From Anaerococcus octavius (GTDB lineage: Bacteria > Bacillota > Clostridia > Tissierellales > Peptoniphilaceae): a stretch of DNA of 64,000 nt. Within the stretch, counting starts at the first letter, position 1. Each line of letters begins with the position of its first letter. The notes beneath the pieces are model-generated. The model searched no databases. It saw only the letters and a list, made by a program, of their open reading frames with translations, and was not told the DNA's origin. Below are positions 55,431-64,000 of the stretch, in pieces. The stretch lies in assembly GCF_900445265.1 (NCBI RefSeq), contig NZ_UFTA01000002.1:558001-622000 (forward strand). The letters are read 5' to 3'. Position numbers and translations under genes: made by a program.

Positions 55431-57431
55431 TTACTTCCCTTCTAATTCGTTTAAAAAGTTATAAAGTTTATCACCTTCATAAACTTCTATTCCAAAATCC
55501 TTAGCTTTTGTTAACTTAGAACCTGCTTTTTGCCCACAAAGTAGGATATCAGTATTTTTTGATACAGATCCTGTTACTTTACCACCATTTTTCTCTATTA
55601 ATTCTTTGATATCTTCTCTTTTGTAATCTTCTATAGTTCCAGTGATTACAAATGTTAGATTTTCTAATTCATTTGAAGCATCGTCATTTTTAACTTCATT
55701 TAAATTGATACCCTTTGATAAAAGAATATCTATAGCATTACTAATCTTTTTATCATTAAAAAATTCTACAATATTTAGTGCTGTAATATCACCAATATCG
55801 TCTATTTCAACTAATTGGTCAACATTTGCATGACGTAAATTATCAAATGTTTTAAATTTGTTCGCCAAATCTCTGGCTGTTCTTTCTCCAACATTTGGTA
55901 TACCAATAGCATATATAAATCTATTTAAATCCCTATTTTTGCTTTCTGCTATAGCATCAATTAAATTTTGGGATTTTTTTCTCCCAAATCTATCTAATTT
56001 AAGCAGATCAGCAAATTTCAGATCATAAATCTCATAAATATCTTCTATCTTTAATTCACCCATAAGTTGTGCTATAGTTTTTTCTGATAGTCCTTCTATA
56101 TCCATAGCATTTCTAGAAGCATAATGCTGCATACGTGCCAAAAGTTGAGGAGTACATGATATAGAATTAGGACAAATTATATGGACATTTCCTTCTATCA
56201 GATCAGTATTGCAATATGGACAATGACTAGGCTTTTCTATTGGCTTAGTTCCCTCTTGCCTTTCGTCTACTACTCCCAAAATTTCTGGGATAACATCATT
56301 TGATCTTCTAATAAAAACTGTTGATCCTATTCTTACTTTTTTTCTTAAAATATCATCATAATTATTAAGAGTTGCACGTGAAACTGTTGCTCCAGAAAAA
56401 TCTACCGGCTCTAGAATAGCCGATGGTGTAACTTTACCTGTTCTCCCTACATTCCACACTACATCTAAAAGCGTAGTTGTATATTCTTCTGCTTCAAATT
56501 TAAAAGCTACTGACCATCTTGGAAATTTATTTGTATAGCCAAGTACTTCTTGAGTCTTTTTATCATTTATTTTTATTACGACACCATCTGTTAATATATC
56601 AATGGTATTTCTCTCATTTTCTATTTTATCTAATTCTAAGATTATTTCATCATAGGTTTTTACTAATTTATGATAAGGATGAATATTAAAGTTTTCATTT
56701 TTCAGAAAATCTAACATCTCTAATTCAGTTGAAAAATCAAGATTTGTTGTAGAAATATTATAAAAATAAGCTGTCAAATTTCTCTTACGAGTTTCATTAG
56801 TATCTAAATTCCTTAAGGCTCCTGCAGCTGCATTTCTAGCATTCTTTAATTGAAATTCATTTTCTTTATTATAACGTTCCAGCTCAGAGAGGGGCATCAA
56901 TGCCTCACCTTGAATTTCTAATAAAGATTGCTCTTCTATTTTTAATGGAATAGATTTTATTGTTTTTGCTTGAGCTGAAATTTCTTCTCCAACTATACCA
57001 TTTCCCCTTGTTGCAGCATTTATAAGCTTTCCATCTTCATAGGTTAAATTAATTGTTAAACCATCAAACTTATATTCCATAACAAATTCTAAATCTGGTA
57101 ATTTTTCTTTATGAGTTTGATTATATGAATCATGTAGCCTATTTGCTCTTTCTATCCATTCTTTTAATTCTTCATAGTTTTGAGCCTTATCTTGCGAATA
57201 TAATCTAGAAATATGAAAGTGCTTTTCAAACTTTTCTAAAACCTCGCCACCTACTTTTTGAGTAGGAGAATTATCTGGGTGAATATCTGCTTCATTTTCT
57301 AATTCTTTGAGCCTATCATATAATTTATCATATTCACCATCAGATACTAAAGGTGCATCTAAAGTGTAATAATGATAGTTTAATTCTTCGATTTTTTTTA
57401 TAAGTTCATTAATTTCTTGTTTTTTATCCAT
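55431..57431 (-). CDS. ligA: NAD-dependent DNA ligase LigA
   Basis: A 666-residue ligase. The start at 57431 (MDKKQEINELIKKIEELNYH) has AAGGTG upstream; the frame to 57455 lies in pcrA. The adenylation Lys is in EYKFDGLTI. Four zinc cysteines (CPYC, CPNSISC), helix-hairpin-helix repeats and a C-terminal BRCT domain follow. pcrA-ligA is the standard order, ahead of gatCAB. Confidence 0.97.
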   Translation of the reverse strand: MDKKQEINELIKKIEELNYHYYTLDAPLVSDGEYDKLYDRLKELENEADIHPDNSPTQKVGGEVLEKFEKHFHISRLYSQDKAQNYEELKEWIERANRLHDSYNQTHKEKLPDLEFVMEYKFDGLTINLTYEDGKLINAATRGNGIVGEEISAQAKTIKSIPLKIEEQSLLEIQGEALMPLSELERYNKENEFQLKNARNAAAGALRNLDTNETRKRNLTAYFYNISTTNLDFSTELEMLDFLKNENFNIHPYHKLVKTYDEIILELDKIENERNTIDILTDGVVIKINDKKTQEVLGYTNKFPRWSVAFKFEAEEYTTTLLDVVWNVGRTGKVTPSAILEPVDFSGATVSRATLNNYDDILRKKVRIGSTVFIRRSNDVIPEILGVVDERQEGTKPIEKPSHCPYCNTDLIEGNVHIICPNSISCTPQLLARMQHYASRNAMDIEGLSEKTIAQLMGELKIEDIYEIYDLKFADLLKLDRFGRKKSQNLIDAIAESKNRDLNRFIYAIGIPNVGERTARDLANKFKTFDNLRHANVDQLVEIDDIGDITALNIVEFFNDKKISNAIDILLSKGINLNEVKNDDASNELENLTFVITGTIEDYKREDIKELIEKNGGKVTGSVSKNTDILLCGQKAGSKLTKAKDFGIEVYEGDKLYNFLNELEGK

Positions 57432-57432
57432 A

Positions 57433-59628
57433 TTACACCTTAAAAATTGGAGCATAGTCCTGATTTAACTTTTTTAAACCTTTTTTATCAAAAGCTACAA
57501 CAAGTTCATTGCCATCTTTACTTTCTTTTATTTGAACAATCATTCCTTCACCCCATTTTGAGTGGGATATCTTATCACCTACTTGGTAAATTTCATCGCT
57601 ATTTTCATTTTTTTTAAGTTTCTTATTTAGTACTGATTGCCTGGTTTTTTCTCTCATGTAGTCTTCATTGGATGCTCTTTCAAAAGATTTTGAATTAAAT
57701 GTATAAAAACTCTTATTTTCAAGTTCTGTGATATTGGTTCTTATTTCGTCCACAAATCTAGAAGTCTTATAATATATTGGTTTTCCATAAGCTCTTCTTA
57801 CTTGGCTACTTGTTAGATATAATTTTTCACGAGCTCTAGTTATAGCTACATAAAATAATCTACGTTCCTCTTCCACATTTCCTTCATCAATTGATCTTTT
57901 GCCTGGAAAAAGTCCTTCGTCCATGCCAACTACAAAAACCACTGGAAATTCTAGACCTTTTGCAGCATGCATTGTCATTAGCATGATAGAATCATCCTTA
58001 TCTTCAGTTTTTTCTAAATCTGATATTAAACTTAAGTTTTCTAAATAATCATAAATAGTATCTTCTGAATTATTTTCTTCATACTCACTAGCAGCAGATA
58101 TAAATTCATTTATATTATCAATTCTTGCCCTATCTTCTACAGAGTAACTTGATTCTAAAACTTTAAGATATCCAGACTTATCTAAAACTTCATTTATTAA
58201 ATCTGTAATAGTATAGTTTAAAGCTTTTTCAAATATTTCTTTTAGTGGATTATAAAATTTATGTGCCAGTTTTTTTAATCTATCTGATAACAAATGATCA
58301 TAATCTGGATTAGTAATAAGATCTAGCATTGAAATATCATTTTCACTAGCGATAATACTCAATTGTTCAACACTTTTATTGCCTATACCACGCTTAGGTT
58401 CATTAATAATGCGCTTTAAAGCTACATCATCTTTTGGATTTACAATTATTTTTAAATAAGAAATTAAATCTTTGATTTCTTTTCTATCATAGAATTTTAA
58501 ACCACCAATGACTTTATAGTCAATAAGATTTTTCATTAAAGCTTCTTCAAAAGGTCTTGATTGAGCATTAGTTCTATAAAGTATTGCTATATCACCATAA
58601 GAATAACCCGAATTTATAAGTGATTTTATTTCATCAACTACAAATTTACTTTCTTCACTTTCTACCGAGTTATTTTTATAAAGAACTTCATCTCCGCTTC
58701 CATTTGCAGTCCAGAGATTTTTATCTTTTCTTTTAATATTATTTTCTATAAGGGAGTTTGCAGTATCCAGTATATTAGATGTAGACCTATAGTTTTGTTC
58801 TAATTTAATAAGTCTGGCATCTTTAAAATCTTTTTCAAAGTTTAAAATATTGGATATATCTGCTCCTCTAAAGCTATATATAGATTGATCAGCATCTCCA
58901 ACAACTATTACATTGTTATGATAGCCTGCAAAATATTTTATAAGTTCATATTGAGAAGTATTTGTATCTTGATATTCATCTACAAATACATATTCAAATT
59001 TTTTTTGATAATATTCTAAAACTTGCTGATCTTTTCTAAATATTTCAAGTGCTTTTTCTATCAAATCGTCAAAGTCTAGAGAATTGTATTCAAATTTGCG
59101 TTTTTCATACAAGCGATAGATTTCATAATATTCATTTTTGTTTCTATAATAACCATCTATCTTTAAAAACTCACCTGGACTTATAGACTTATTTTTTAAA
59201 GAACTAATAAGATTTTGTGCATCCCTTACGCTTATTTCATCTTTATAGCCCAAATCTTTGATTATCTCTTTAATTAAAGTTCTTTGATCATTAGTATCAT
59301 AAATTGTAAAATTGGAGCTGTATCCAATTTTTTCAATATTCATTCTTAAAATTCTAGCACAAATTGAGTGAAAAGTGCCTATCCAAAGATGACTTACATC
59401 CATATTTAAAAGACTAGCCACTCTATCTTTCATCTCATTTGCAGCTTTGTTGGTAAATGTGATTGCTAAAATATTTCTAGGATCAATTCCTTCATTATCT
59501 ATTAGATTAGCAATGCTAGTTGTAAGTACACGCGTTTTTCCGCTACCAGCACCAGCTAATACTAGCAAAGGTCCTTTTGTATGTAGGACTGCCTCAGCTT
59601 GTTTATCATTTAAACCTTCTAAATTCAT
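57433..59628 (-). CDS. pcrA: ATP-dependent DNA helicase PcrA/UvrD
   Basis: A 731-residue superfamily 1A helicase. Walker A LAGAGSGKTRVLT, VDEYQDTN, GDADQSIYSFRGA and VFVVGMDEGLFPG are intact. A PcrA C-terminal Tudor-like fold (YQVGDKISHSKWGEGMIV) ends it. GGGGGA lies 6 bases before ATG 59628; a GTG at 59631 is also possible. Unlike B. subtilis, there is no pcrB between yerC and pcrA. Confidence 0.96.
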   Translation of the reverse strand: MNLEGLNDKQAEAVLHTKGPLLVLAGAGSGKTRVLTTSIANLIDNEGIDPRNILAITFTNKAANEMKDRVASLLNMDVSHLWIGTFHSICARILRMNIEKIGYSSNFTIYDTNDQRTLIKEIIKDLGYKDEISVRDAQNLISSLKNKSISPGEFLKIDGYYRNKNEYYEIYRLYEKRKFEYNSLDFDDLIEKALEIFRKDQQVLEYYQKKFEYVFVDEYQDTNTSQYELIKYFAGYHNNVIVVGDADQSIYSFRGADISNILNFEKDFKDARLIKLEQNYRSTSNILDTANSLIENNIKRKDKNLWTANGSGDEVLYKNNSVESEESKFVVDEIKSLINSGYSYGDIAILYRTNAQSRPFEEALMKNLIDYKVIGGLKFYDRKEIKDLISYLKIIVNPKDDVALKRIINEPKRGIGNKSVEQLSIIASENDISMLDLITNPDYDHLLSDRLKKLAHKFYNPLKEIFEKALNYTITDLINEVLDKSGYLKVLESSYSVEDRARIDNINEFISAASEYEENNSEDTIYDYLENLSLISDLEKTEDKDDSIMLMTMHAAKGLEFPVVFVVGMDEGLFPGKRSIDEGNVEEERRLFYVAITRAREKLYLTSSQVRRAYGKPIYYKTSRFVDEIRTNITELENKSFYTFNSKSFERASNEDYMREKTRQSVLNKKLKKNENSDEIYQVGDKISHSKWGEGMIVQIKESKDGNELVVAFDKKGLKKLNQDYAPIFKV

Positions 59629-59650
59629 CACATTCCCCCTTATCTATTTT

Positions 59651-59659
59651 ATTATACCA
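59651..59659 (-). promoter_or_regulatory. Extended -10 promoter for pcrA-ligA-gatCAB
   Basis: TGGTATAAT on the minus strand, 22 bases before the pcrA start. It follows the yerC terminator, so the unit starts here. Confidence 0.6.
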
Positions 59660-59662
59660 CAT

Positions 59663-59695
59663 GAAAAAAGAGTAGACATAAAGCCTGCTCTTTTC
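59663..59695 (-). terminator. Terminator after yerC
   Basis: Minus strand: GAAAAGAGCAG pairs with CTACTCTTTTTTC, with one mismatch, followed by a T run. Confidence 0.8.
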
Positions 59696-59717
59696 ATTGG
59701 TCTATATTTTAAGAAAA

Positions 59718-60044
59718 TTAATTATCTTTATTTTCTCTTTGTCTTTTTAAATCCTTTTCGATTAGCTTATCTAAAACTAAATCATAGCCATTAGATCCAT
59801 AATTTAGCGATCTATTGACTCTAGATATTGTTGCAGTTGATGCACCAGTTTCTTCTTCAATTACATTATAGGTTTTTCTTATTTTTAATAGTCTCGCTAC
59901 ATGTAAACGTTGAGCTATAGATTGGATCTCTCTTGCTGTACATATATCTGTAAAAAAAGCGTAACATTCTTCTATATCGTCAAGCATTAAAATAGCTTCG
60001 AATAATTCATCTATTTGTTCATTTCTTAATTTTGAATCTGTCAT
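59718..60044 (-). CDS. yerC: YerC/YecD family TrpR-like regulator
   Basis: A 108-residue protein of the TrpR-like YerC family. The helix-turn-helix lies in VIEEETGASTATISRVNRSL, and TAREIQSIAQRLHVARLL is conserved. Its targets are unknown. GGGGGA precedes the ATG. It lies next to pcrA, as in B. subtilis. Confidence 0.9.
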   Translation of the reverse strand: MTDSKLRNEQIDELFEAILMLDDIEECYAFFTDICTAREIQSIAQRLHVARLLKIRKTYNVIEEETGASTATISRVNRSLNYGSNGYDLVLDKLIEKDLKRQRENKDN

Positions 60045-60087
60045 TTTTCCCCCGAATATATAAAATATGTCAAATCACGACATTACT

Positions 60088-60093
60088 ATTATA
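60088..60093 (-). promoter_or_regulatory. Possible -10 box for yerC
   Basis: TATAAT on the minus strand, 43 bases before the yerC start. A TTGACA lies closer to the gene, but has no matching -10. Confidence 0.4.
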
Positions 60094-60174
60094 CTCCATT
60101 TTTAAAAATAAACATACTTTTATCAAATTATTATATCTAATAACTTTTCTATGCAAAAAACCATTAATATGATT

Positions 60175-60834
60175 CTAATTATCACTTTTATTTTTAATAG
60201 TTATATTTACTAGTTCTTTACACAAATTTTCGTTTCTAGCTAATAACGGTCCATGCAGATAAGTTCCTATAGTATTTTTATATCTAAATCCTTCAGTCTT
60301 ATCTATACCATTATTACCATTACCTTCAATAACTATTCCAAAAGGTTTTTGGTCTTTGGATAGGAATGTTACCCCTCCATGATTTTCAAATCCTTGGTAG
60401 ACACTTCCTGTTATGGCATCTTTTATTTCTATCTGTCCAGTGAACCTATTAGCATTTTCTTGATTTTCTGTATAATGATTAAAAATATTTAAGCCATCAA
60501 TTTTTTTATTGTATGCATCAAAGTAATATTGACCTAAAAGTTGATAGCCTCCACAAATTGCTAGAAAGACTCCCTCATTTTCAATATATTTTTTTATCTC
60601 TTCTTTTTTATCTAATAGGTCAGCCTGGACTATTCTTTGCTCATAATCTTGTCCGCCGCCAAAAAATACAAAATCGTATTTACTAGAGTCAAATTTATCT
60701 CCTATACTGATAATTTCAGTTTCTACTACATATCCATTCTTTCTTGCCTCATAAGTGAAGGCCATCACATTTCCTATATCACCATAAGTATTTAGTAAAT
60801 TACCATATAAATGACATATTATTATTTTATTCAT
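60175..60834 (-). CDS. gatD: Lipid II isoglutaminyl synthase, glutaminase subunit GatD
   Basis: A 219-residue class I glutamine amidotransferase (CobQ-like). The active Cys is in LAICGGYQLLGQYYF, and the His in GTYLHGPLLARN. With MurT it amidates the D-Glu of lipid II to D-isoglutamine in Gram-positives. It overlaps murT by 4 bases. Confidence 0.93.
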   Translation of the reverse strand: MNKIIICHLYGNLLNTYGDIGNVMAFTYEARKNGYVVETEIISIGDKFDSSKYDFVFFGGGQDYEQRIVQADLLDKKEEIKKYIENEGVFLAICGGYQLLGQYYFDAYNKKIDGLNIFNHYTENQENANRFTGQIEIKDAITGSVYQGFENHGGVTFLSKDQKPFGIVIEGNGNNGIDKTEGFRYKNTIGTYLHGPLLARNENLCKELVNITIKNKSDN

Positions 60835-62159
60835 AGACCTAAAACCTCCCTTAATCTAAGCATAGCTGTGTAGGTAGATAGGATATAGATATTATCAGTT
60901 TGCGAATCTTTTATTACATCATATATTTCATTTTCATAATCAAATTCTTTTATTTCTCCTTCAGATATTTCTGCAATTTCTAATCGTCTTTTCATGTCTT
61001 TTTTTCTCTTACCTGAAACATAAATATCTTCTATTTCAAGATTATCTAAATTTTCATAATAAGAGTCATAAATCCAACTTACATCTGTTCCATCTGCGTA
61101 ATTATCATTTAATAGACATATTAAAGAAATTGGATTTTCTTCTAGAAGCATTAAATCAATAATTTGATTTAGACCAGTAGGATTTTTTACTAAATTTATA
61201 GTGATATTTTTACCATCTATATTAATATTTTCTTGTCTACCAAAAACATTTTTTTGACTTCTTAGACCTTCGTAAATTTCTTTATAAGTTAAACCTAGTT
61301 CTTTTGCAGCACTAAGGGCTGCCAGAGCATTGTATACATTATAAAGACCACCTACATTTACTTTATATAGCTCATCTCCTACTTTAAACTCAGAATAATT
61401 TGCATCTAATTTTAAAAGTTCATCTATAGAATAATCTATAGCCGGTGATATAAAATCACAATTTGGACAAGAATAATCACCTAATGAAGAATAATTATTA
61501 AGTTTATATTTTAAAATATTATGACAATGTGGACAAAGAATGCCATCTGAATTTATTTCAGCATCCATATTATAACAATCACTTGCATTTTTATAATCAC
61601 GAATACCGAAGTAAACCCTATCATACTCTTTTATTTGATCGTAATTAAAGATAGGCAAATCACCATTTGCGATTATTTTAGCATCAGGCATCACTTTCAT
61701 ACCTTCCATTACTTTTGAAAAAATATTATAAATCTCTCCAAACCTATCCATCTGATCTCTAAATATGTTTGTAAATATAACGTAGTCAGGCTTTATATTT
61801 TGACCTATCTTTACTAAATTAGCCTCATCAACTTCAAGAACTGCTATGGTTTCTTCCTTAGAAGGATTATCTAGCAATGTGGTTATAATCCCTTGAACCA
61901 TATTTGATCCAGACTCGTTTGTGTAAACTTTATCGTATCTTTGTTTTAAAATATTTACTATAAAATGGGTTGTCATTGTTTTACCATTTGTACCAGTAAC
62001 AAAGATGAACTTGGTATTTTTTGACAACTCATTTAATATATTTTTATCTAATTTATAAGCAACATAGCCAGGTAGGGATGTTGCCTTACGATTTGTAAGC
62101 CTTAACCCTGCCCTAACTATTTTTGCTATTTCTTTTGTTAATTTATTTCTTATACTCAT
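60831..62159 (-). CDS. murT: Lipid II isoglutaminyl synthase, Mur ligase subunit MurT
   Basis: A 442-residue Mur-ligase-like subunit that activates lipid II with ATP. The P-loop VTGTNGKTMTTHF and a zinc ribbon inserted in the central domain (CPHC, CPNC at about 207-235) are typical of MurT. The DUF1727 C-terminus carries the Asp in NDNYADGTDVSWIYD. It is paired with gatD. Confidence 0.94.
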   Translation of the reverse strand: MSIRNKLTKEIAKIVRAGLRLTNRKATSLPGYVAYKLDKNILNELSKNTKFIFVTGTNGKTMTTHFIVNILKQRYDKVYTNESGSNMVQGIITTLLDNPSKEETIAVLEVDEANLVKIGQNIKPDYVIFTNIFRDQMDRFGEIYNIFSKVMEGMKVMPDAKIIANGDLPIFNYDQIKEYDRVYFGIRDYKNASDCYNMDAEINSDGILCPHCHNILKYKLNNYSSLGDYSCPNCDFISPAIDYSIDELLKLDANYSEFKVGDELYKVNVGGLYNVYNALAALSAAKELGLTYKEIYEGLRSQKNVFGRQENINIDGKNITINLVKNPTGLNQIIDLMLLEENPISLICLLNDNYADGTDVSWIYDSYYENLDNLEIEDIYVSGKRKKDMKRRLEIAEISEGEIKEFDYENEIYDVIKDSQTDNIYILSTYTAMLRLREVLGL

Positions 62160-62196
62160 AAATTTAATATATCTTAAAAAGTGAACTTAGCAATAT

Positions 62197-62466
62197 TTAA
62201 CCTATAATTTTATAAGACATTTCACCTTCCATTATAACTACTTGTGTTTTATCTATTGATTCAATTCTTATATATCTCTGATTTTTCATATCTTGTATAA
62301 ACTTATCTATATTTTGCTCAGATCCTTGGATATAGCATTCTACATCACCATTGTATAAATTTTCTATAGTACCTGTTAAGTTTAATTTATCTGCTATAAC
62401 TTTTGATGTATACCTAAAACCTACACCTTGGACTCTTCCTTTAAATAATATTTTATATCTTTTCAT
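62197..62466 (-). CDS. acyP: Acylphosphatase
   Basis: An 89-residue enzyme that hydrolyses acyl phosphates. KGRVQGVGFRYTSK holds the phosphate-binding Arg, and the Asn in GTIENLYNGDVE completes the site. AAGGAG is 6 bases upstream. It is divergent from copA. Confidence 0.95.
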   Translation of the reverse strand: MKRYKILFKGRVQGVGFRYTSKVIADKLNLTGTIENLYNGDVECYIQGSEQNIDKFIQDMKNQRYIRIESIDKTQVVIMEGEMSYKIIG

Positions 62467-62499
62467 ACTTATCTCCTTGGCTATATTTTACCCTAGAAC

Positions 62500-62527
62500 T
62501 TGAAATATATTTTAAATAAAGTTTAAT
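62500..62527 (+). promoter_or_regulatory. Promoter for copA
   Basis: A -35 TTGAAA (62500-62505) and a -10 TTTAAT (62522-62527) are 16 bases apart. The predicted start site lies at the edge of the operator below. Confidence 0.5.
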
Positions 62528-62534
62528 AACTTTA

Positions 62535-62551
62535 ACACCCCCTATGGGTGT
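62535..62551 (+). promoter_or_regulatory. Putative CsoR-type copper operator
   Basis: ACACCC-CCTAT-GGGTGT is a pseudopalindrome with G/C tracts that resembles CsoR operators of Firmicute copZA promoters. It sits just before the copA ribosome binding site, where repressor binding would block transcription. Confidence 0.5.
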
Positions 62552-62564
62552 GAGAGGAGGTAAT

Positions 62565-64000
62565 ATGAAAAAACGCTACGATGTAACAGGTATGACTTGT
62601 GCGTCTTGCCAAGCCAATGTTACAAGAGCAGTTGAAAAACTTGGCGTTAATGATGTAAATGTAAATCTTATCAATGAATCTATGAGTGTAGATTATGATG
62701 AAGATAAATTAAGCGATGATGATATAATCCATGCTGTAGAAAAAATAGGTTATGGAGCTAGCTTAAAAGATAAAGAAAAATCAGCCACAGCTGACAAACC
62801 TAATGAAAAAGACCAAGAAGAAAGTAATACTAAATTTAGGTTAAAAGTATCATTAGTTTTCTTAATCCCACTTTTGTATATAGCTATGGGACCAATGATT
62901 GGCTTGCCAGTTCCTACTTTTATACAAGGAAGAGAAGGCTCTATAAATAATGCCTTTATACAATTTATACTAACTATTCCAGTATTAGTAGTAAATAGAA
63001 AGTTTTTTATAAATGGATTTAAAGGATTATTTAATAAAGCTCCGAATATGGATACCCTAGTAGCTCTAGGAGCAAGTGCAGCAACACTTTATGGGATTTT
63101 TGCTATAATGCGAATGGCCTATGGTTTTGGATTTAAACAACCAGAAATTATAGATCAATATATGCATAACCTATATTTTGAGTCTGCTGCTATGATTTTA
63201 ACTTTAATAACTCTTGGTAAATATTTTGAAGCTAGATCAAAGGGTCAAACTAAAGCATCTCTAGAAAATTTAATAAATCTAGCACCAAAAAAAGCAACAA
63301 TTCTTGTTGATGGTAAGGAAAAAAGCGTAGATGTTTCTGAGATAGAAAAAGGAGATATAATCTTAATTAGACCTGGAGATTCTATTCCAGTGGATGGTGA
63401 GATTATAGAAGGCTCTTCCCTACTTGATGAAGCAGCTTTAACTGGTGAATCTATTCCTGTTAATAAGGGTGTTGGTGATGAAGTAATCACTGCAACTATT
63501 AACAAAGAAGGTTCATTTAAATTTAAAGCTACCAAAGTTGGAGAAGATACAACTCTTGCCCAAATTATAAATCTAGTAAATGAAGCAAATGAAACCAAGG
63601 CTCCAATCGCTAAAATGGCAGATAAAATTTCAGCTATATTTGTACCAGCTGTAATTTTAATTTCTATTGTTACATTCATAGTATGGATGGCACTAGGATA
63701 TAATTTTGAATTTGCATTAAATCTAATGATTTCAGTTTTAGTTATATCCTGTCCTTGTGCCTTAGGTCTAGCTACACCGATGGCAATAATGGTTTCTACT
63801 GGAAAATCAGCAGAACTAGGTTTATTATTTAAAAACGCAGAAAGTTTAGAAAACTTAAGTAAAGTTGATACTATATTACTAGATAAAACAGGAACTATTA
63901 CTGAAGGTAGACCTCAAGTTACAGATGTAAAAACTGACATAGACCATAATGAGTTTATGAAACTTGCAACATCTATAGAAAATTCATCTGAACACCCATT
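62565..64000 (+). CDS. copA: Copper-translocating P1B-type ATPase CopA (3' end outside the window)
   Basis: 478 codons are visible, and the gene continues past the window. GGAGG lies 5 bases before ATG 62565. One N-terminal heavy-metal domain has GMTCASC (about 9-15). Transmembrane helices follow, then the actuator TGES, the metal-binding CPCALG in a membrane helix, the phosphorylation site DKTGT, and SEHP at the edge. CPC and the single HMA domain fit copper(I) export. A metallochaperone or csoR gene may lie beyond the window. Confidence 0.95.
   Translation, partial: MKKRYDVTGMTCASCQANVTRAVEKLGVNDVNVNLINESMSVDYDEDKLSDDDIIHAVEKIGYGASLKDKEKSATADKPNEKDQEESNTKFRLKVSLVFLIPLLYIAMGPMIGLPVPTFIQGREGSINNAFIQFILTIPVLVVNRKFFINGFKGLFNKAPNMDTLVALGASAATLYGIFAIMRMAYGFGFKQPEIIDQYMHNLYFESAAMILTLITLGKYFEARSKGQTKASLENLINLAPKKATILVDGKEKSVDVSEIEKGDIILIRPGDSIPVDGEIIEGSSLLDEAALTGESIPVNKGVGDEVITATINKEGSFKFKATKVGEDTTLAQIINLVNEANETKAPIAKMADKISAIFVPAVILISIVTFIVWMALGYNFEFALNLMISVLVISCPCALGLATPMAIMVSTGKSAELGLLFKNAESLENLSKVDTILLDKTGTITEGRPQVTDVKTDIDHNEFMKLATSIENSSEHP

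Noticed and set aside
1-64000. CRISPR arrays, insertion sequences, tRNA or rRNA genes
   Set aside because: No regular spaced repeats, transposase-like proteins, cloverleaf sequences or rRNA blocks were noticed on reading both strands.

Overview
The window is AT-rich DNA from a low-G+C Gram-positive bacterium. Its gene families and gene order are those of the Firmicutes: Prp with an N-terminally extended L27, paired RNase J and RNase Y, GatCAB, PcrA-LigA, MurT-GatD, PrsA-type lipoproteins, NifS-ThiI, IreB-RuvX-DUF1292 and TrmR-TrhP2. The overall look suggests an anaerobic coccus of the Tissierellia/Peptoniphilaceae (Anaerococcus- or Peptoniphilus-like). That placement is inference from gene content, not a measured phylogeny.

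The window is almost entirely core chromosome. I see no prophage, insertion sequence, CRISPR array, rRNA or tRNA. Layout: 1-3.4 kb (+) holds cysteine desulfurase-ThiI, then an L21 leader with rplU-prp-rpmA. 3.4-7.1 kb (+) holds obg, yhbY, nadD, yqeK, rsfS and a ComEA-like gene. 7.1-15.1 kb (+) is a tightly overlapped series: Rrf2 regulator, alaS (frameshifted), ireB, ruvX, DUF1292, a Fur-family regulator, rnj, trmR and trhP2. 15.1-16.7 kb (-) holds a small acidic protein and pepT. 16.7-24.4 kb (+) holds dut, a membrane-anchored sulfite-oxidase-fold protein, mutS, mutL, miaA and ynbB. 24.4-34.9 kb (-) holds a lone tyrosine recombinase, rny, the rpsB-tsf unit, and gmk-rpoZ-coaBC-priA-ftsY. rqcH is at 35.0-36.7 kb (+). 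36.8-46.8 kb (-) holds hup, two PrsA-like lipoproteins, mfd, pth, prs, glmU, deoD and rpiB. murC is at 46.9-48.3 kb (+). 48.4-62.5 kb (-) holds mazF, alr, an acpS-nnrD fusion, mtaD, gatBAC, ligA, pcrA, yerC, gatD-murT and acyP. A copper-type P-ATPase starts at 62.6 kb (+) and runs off the window.

The genes form recognisable working groups: tRNA sulfur and wobble-uridine modification, ribosome assembly and rescue, mismatch repair, RNA decay, peptidoglycan precursor synthesis and lipid II amidation, and transamidation of Asn/Gln-tRNA.

The main points of interest lie within housekeeping genes. (1) alaS is split by a one-base deficit in an A6 run. (2) priA has no normal start codon and appears to begin at ATT. 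(3) MutL has lost the residues of its endonuclease site. (4) AcpS is fused to NnrD. (5) mazF directly follows alr with no mazE. (6) A perfect 16-bp-arm inverted repeat with dif-like geometry lies upstream of the lone tyrosine recombinase. I did not find a clear-cut undescribed multi-gene system.
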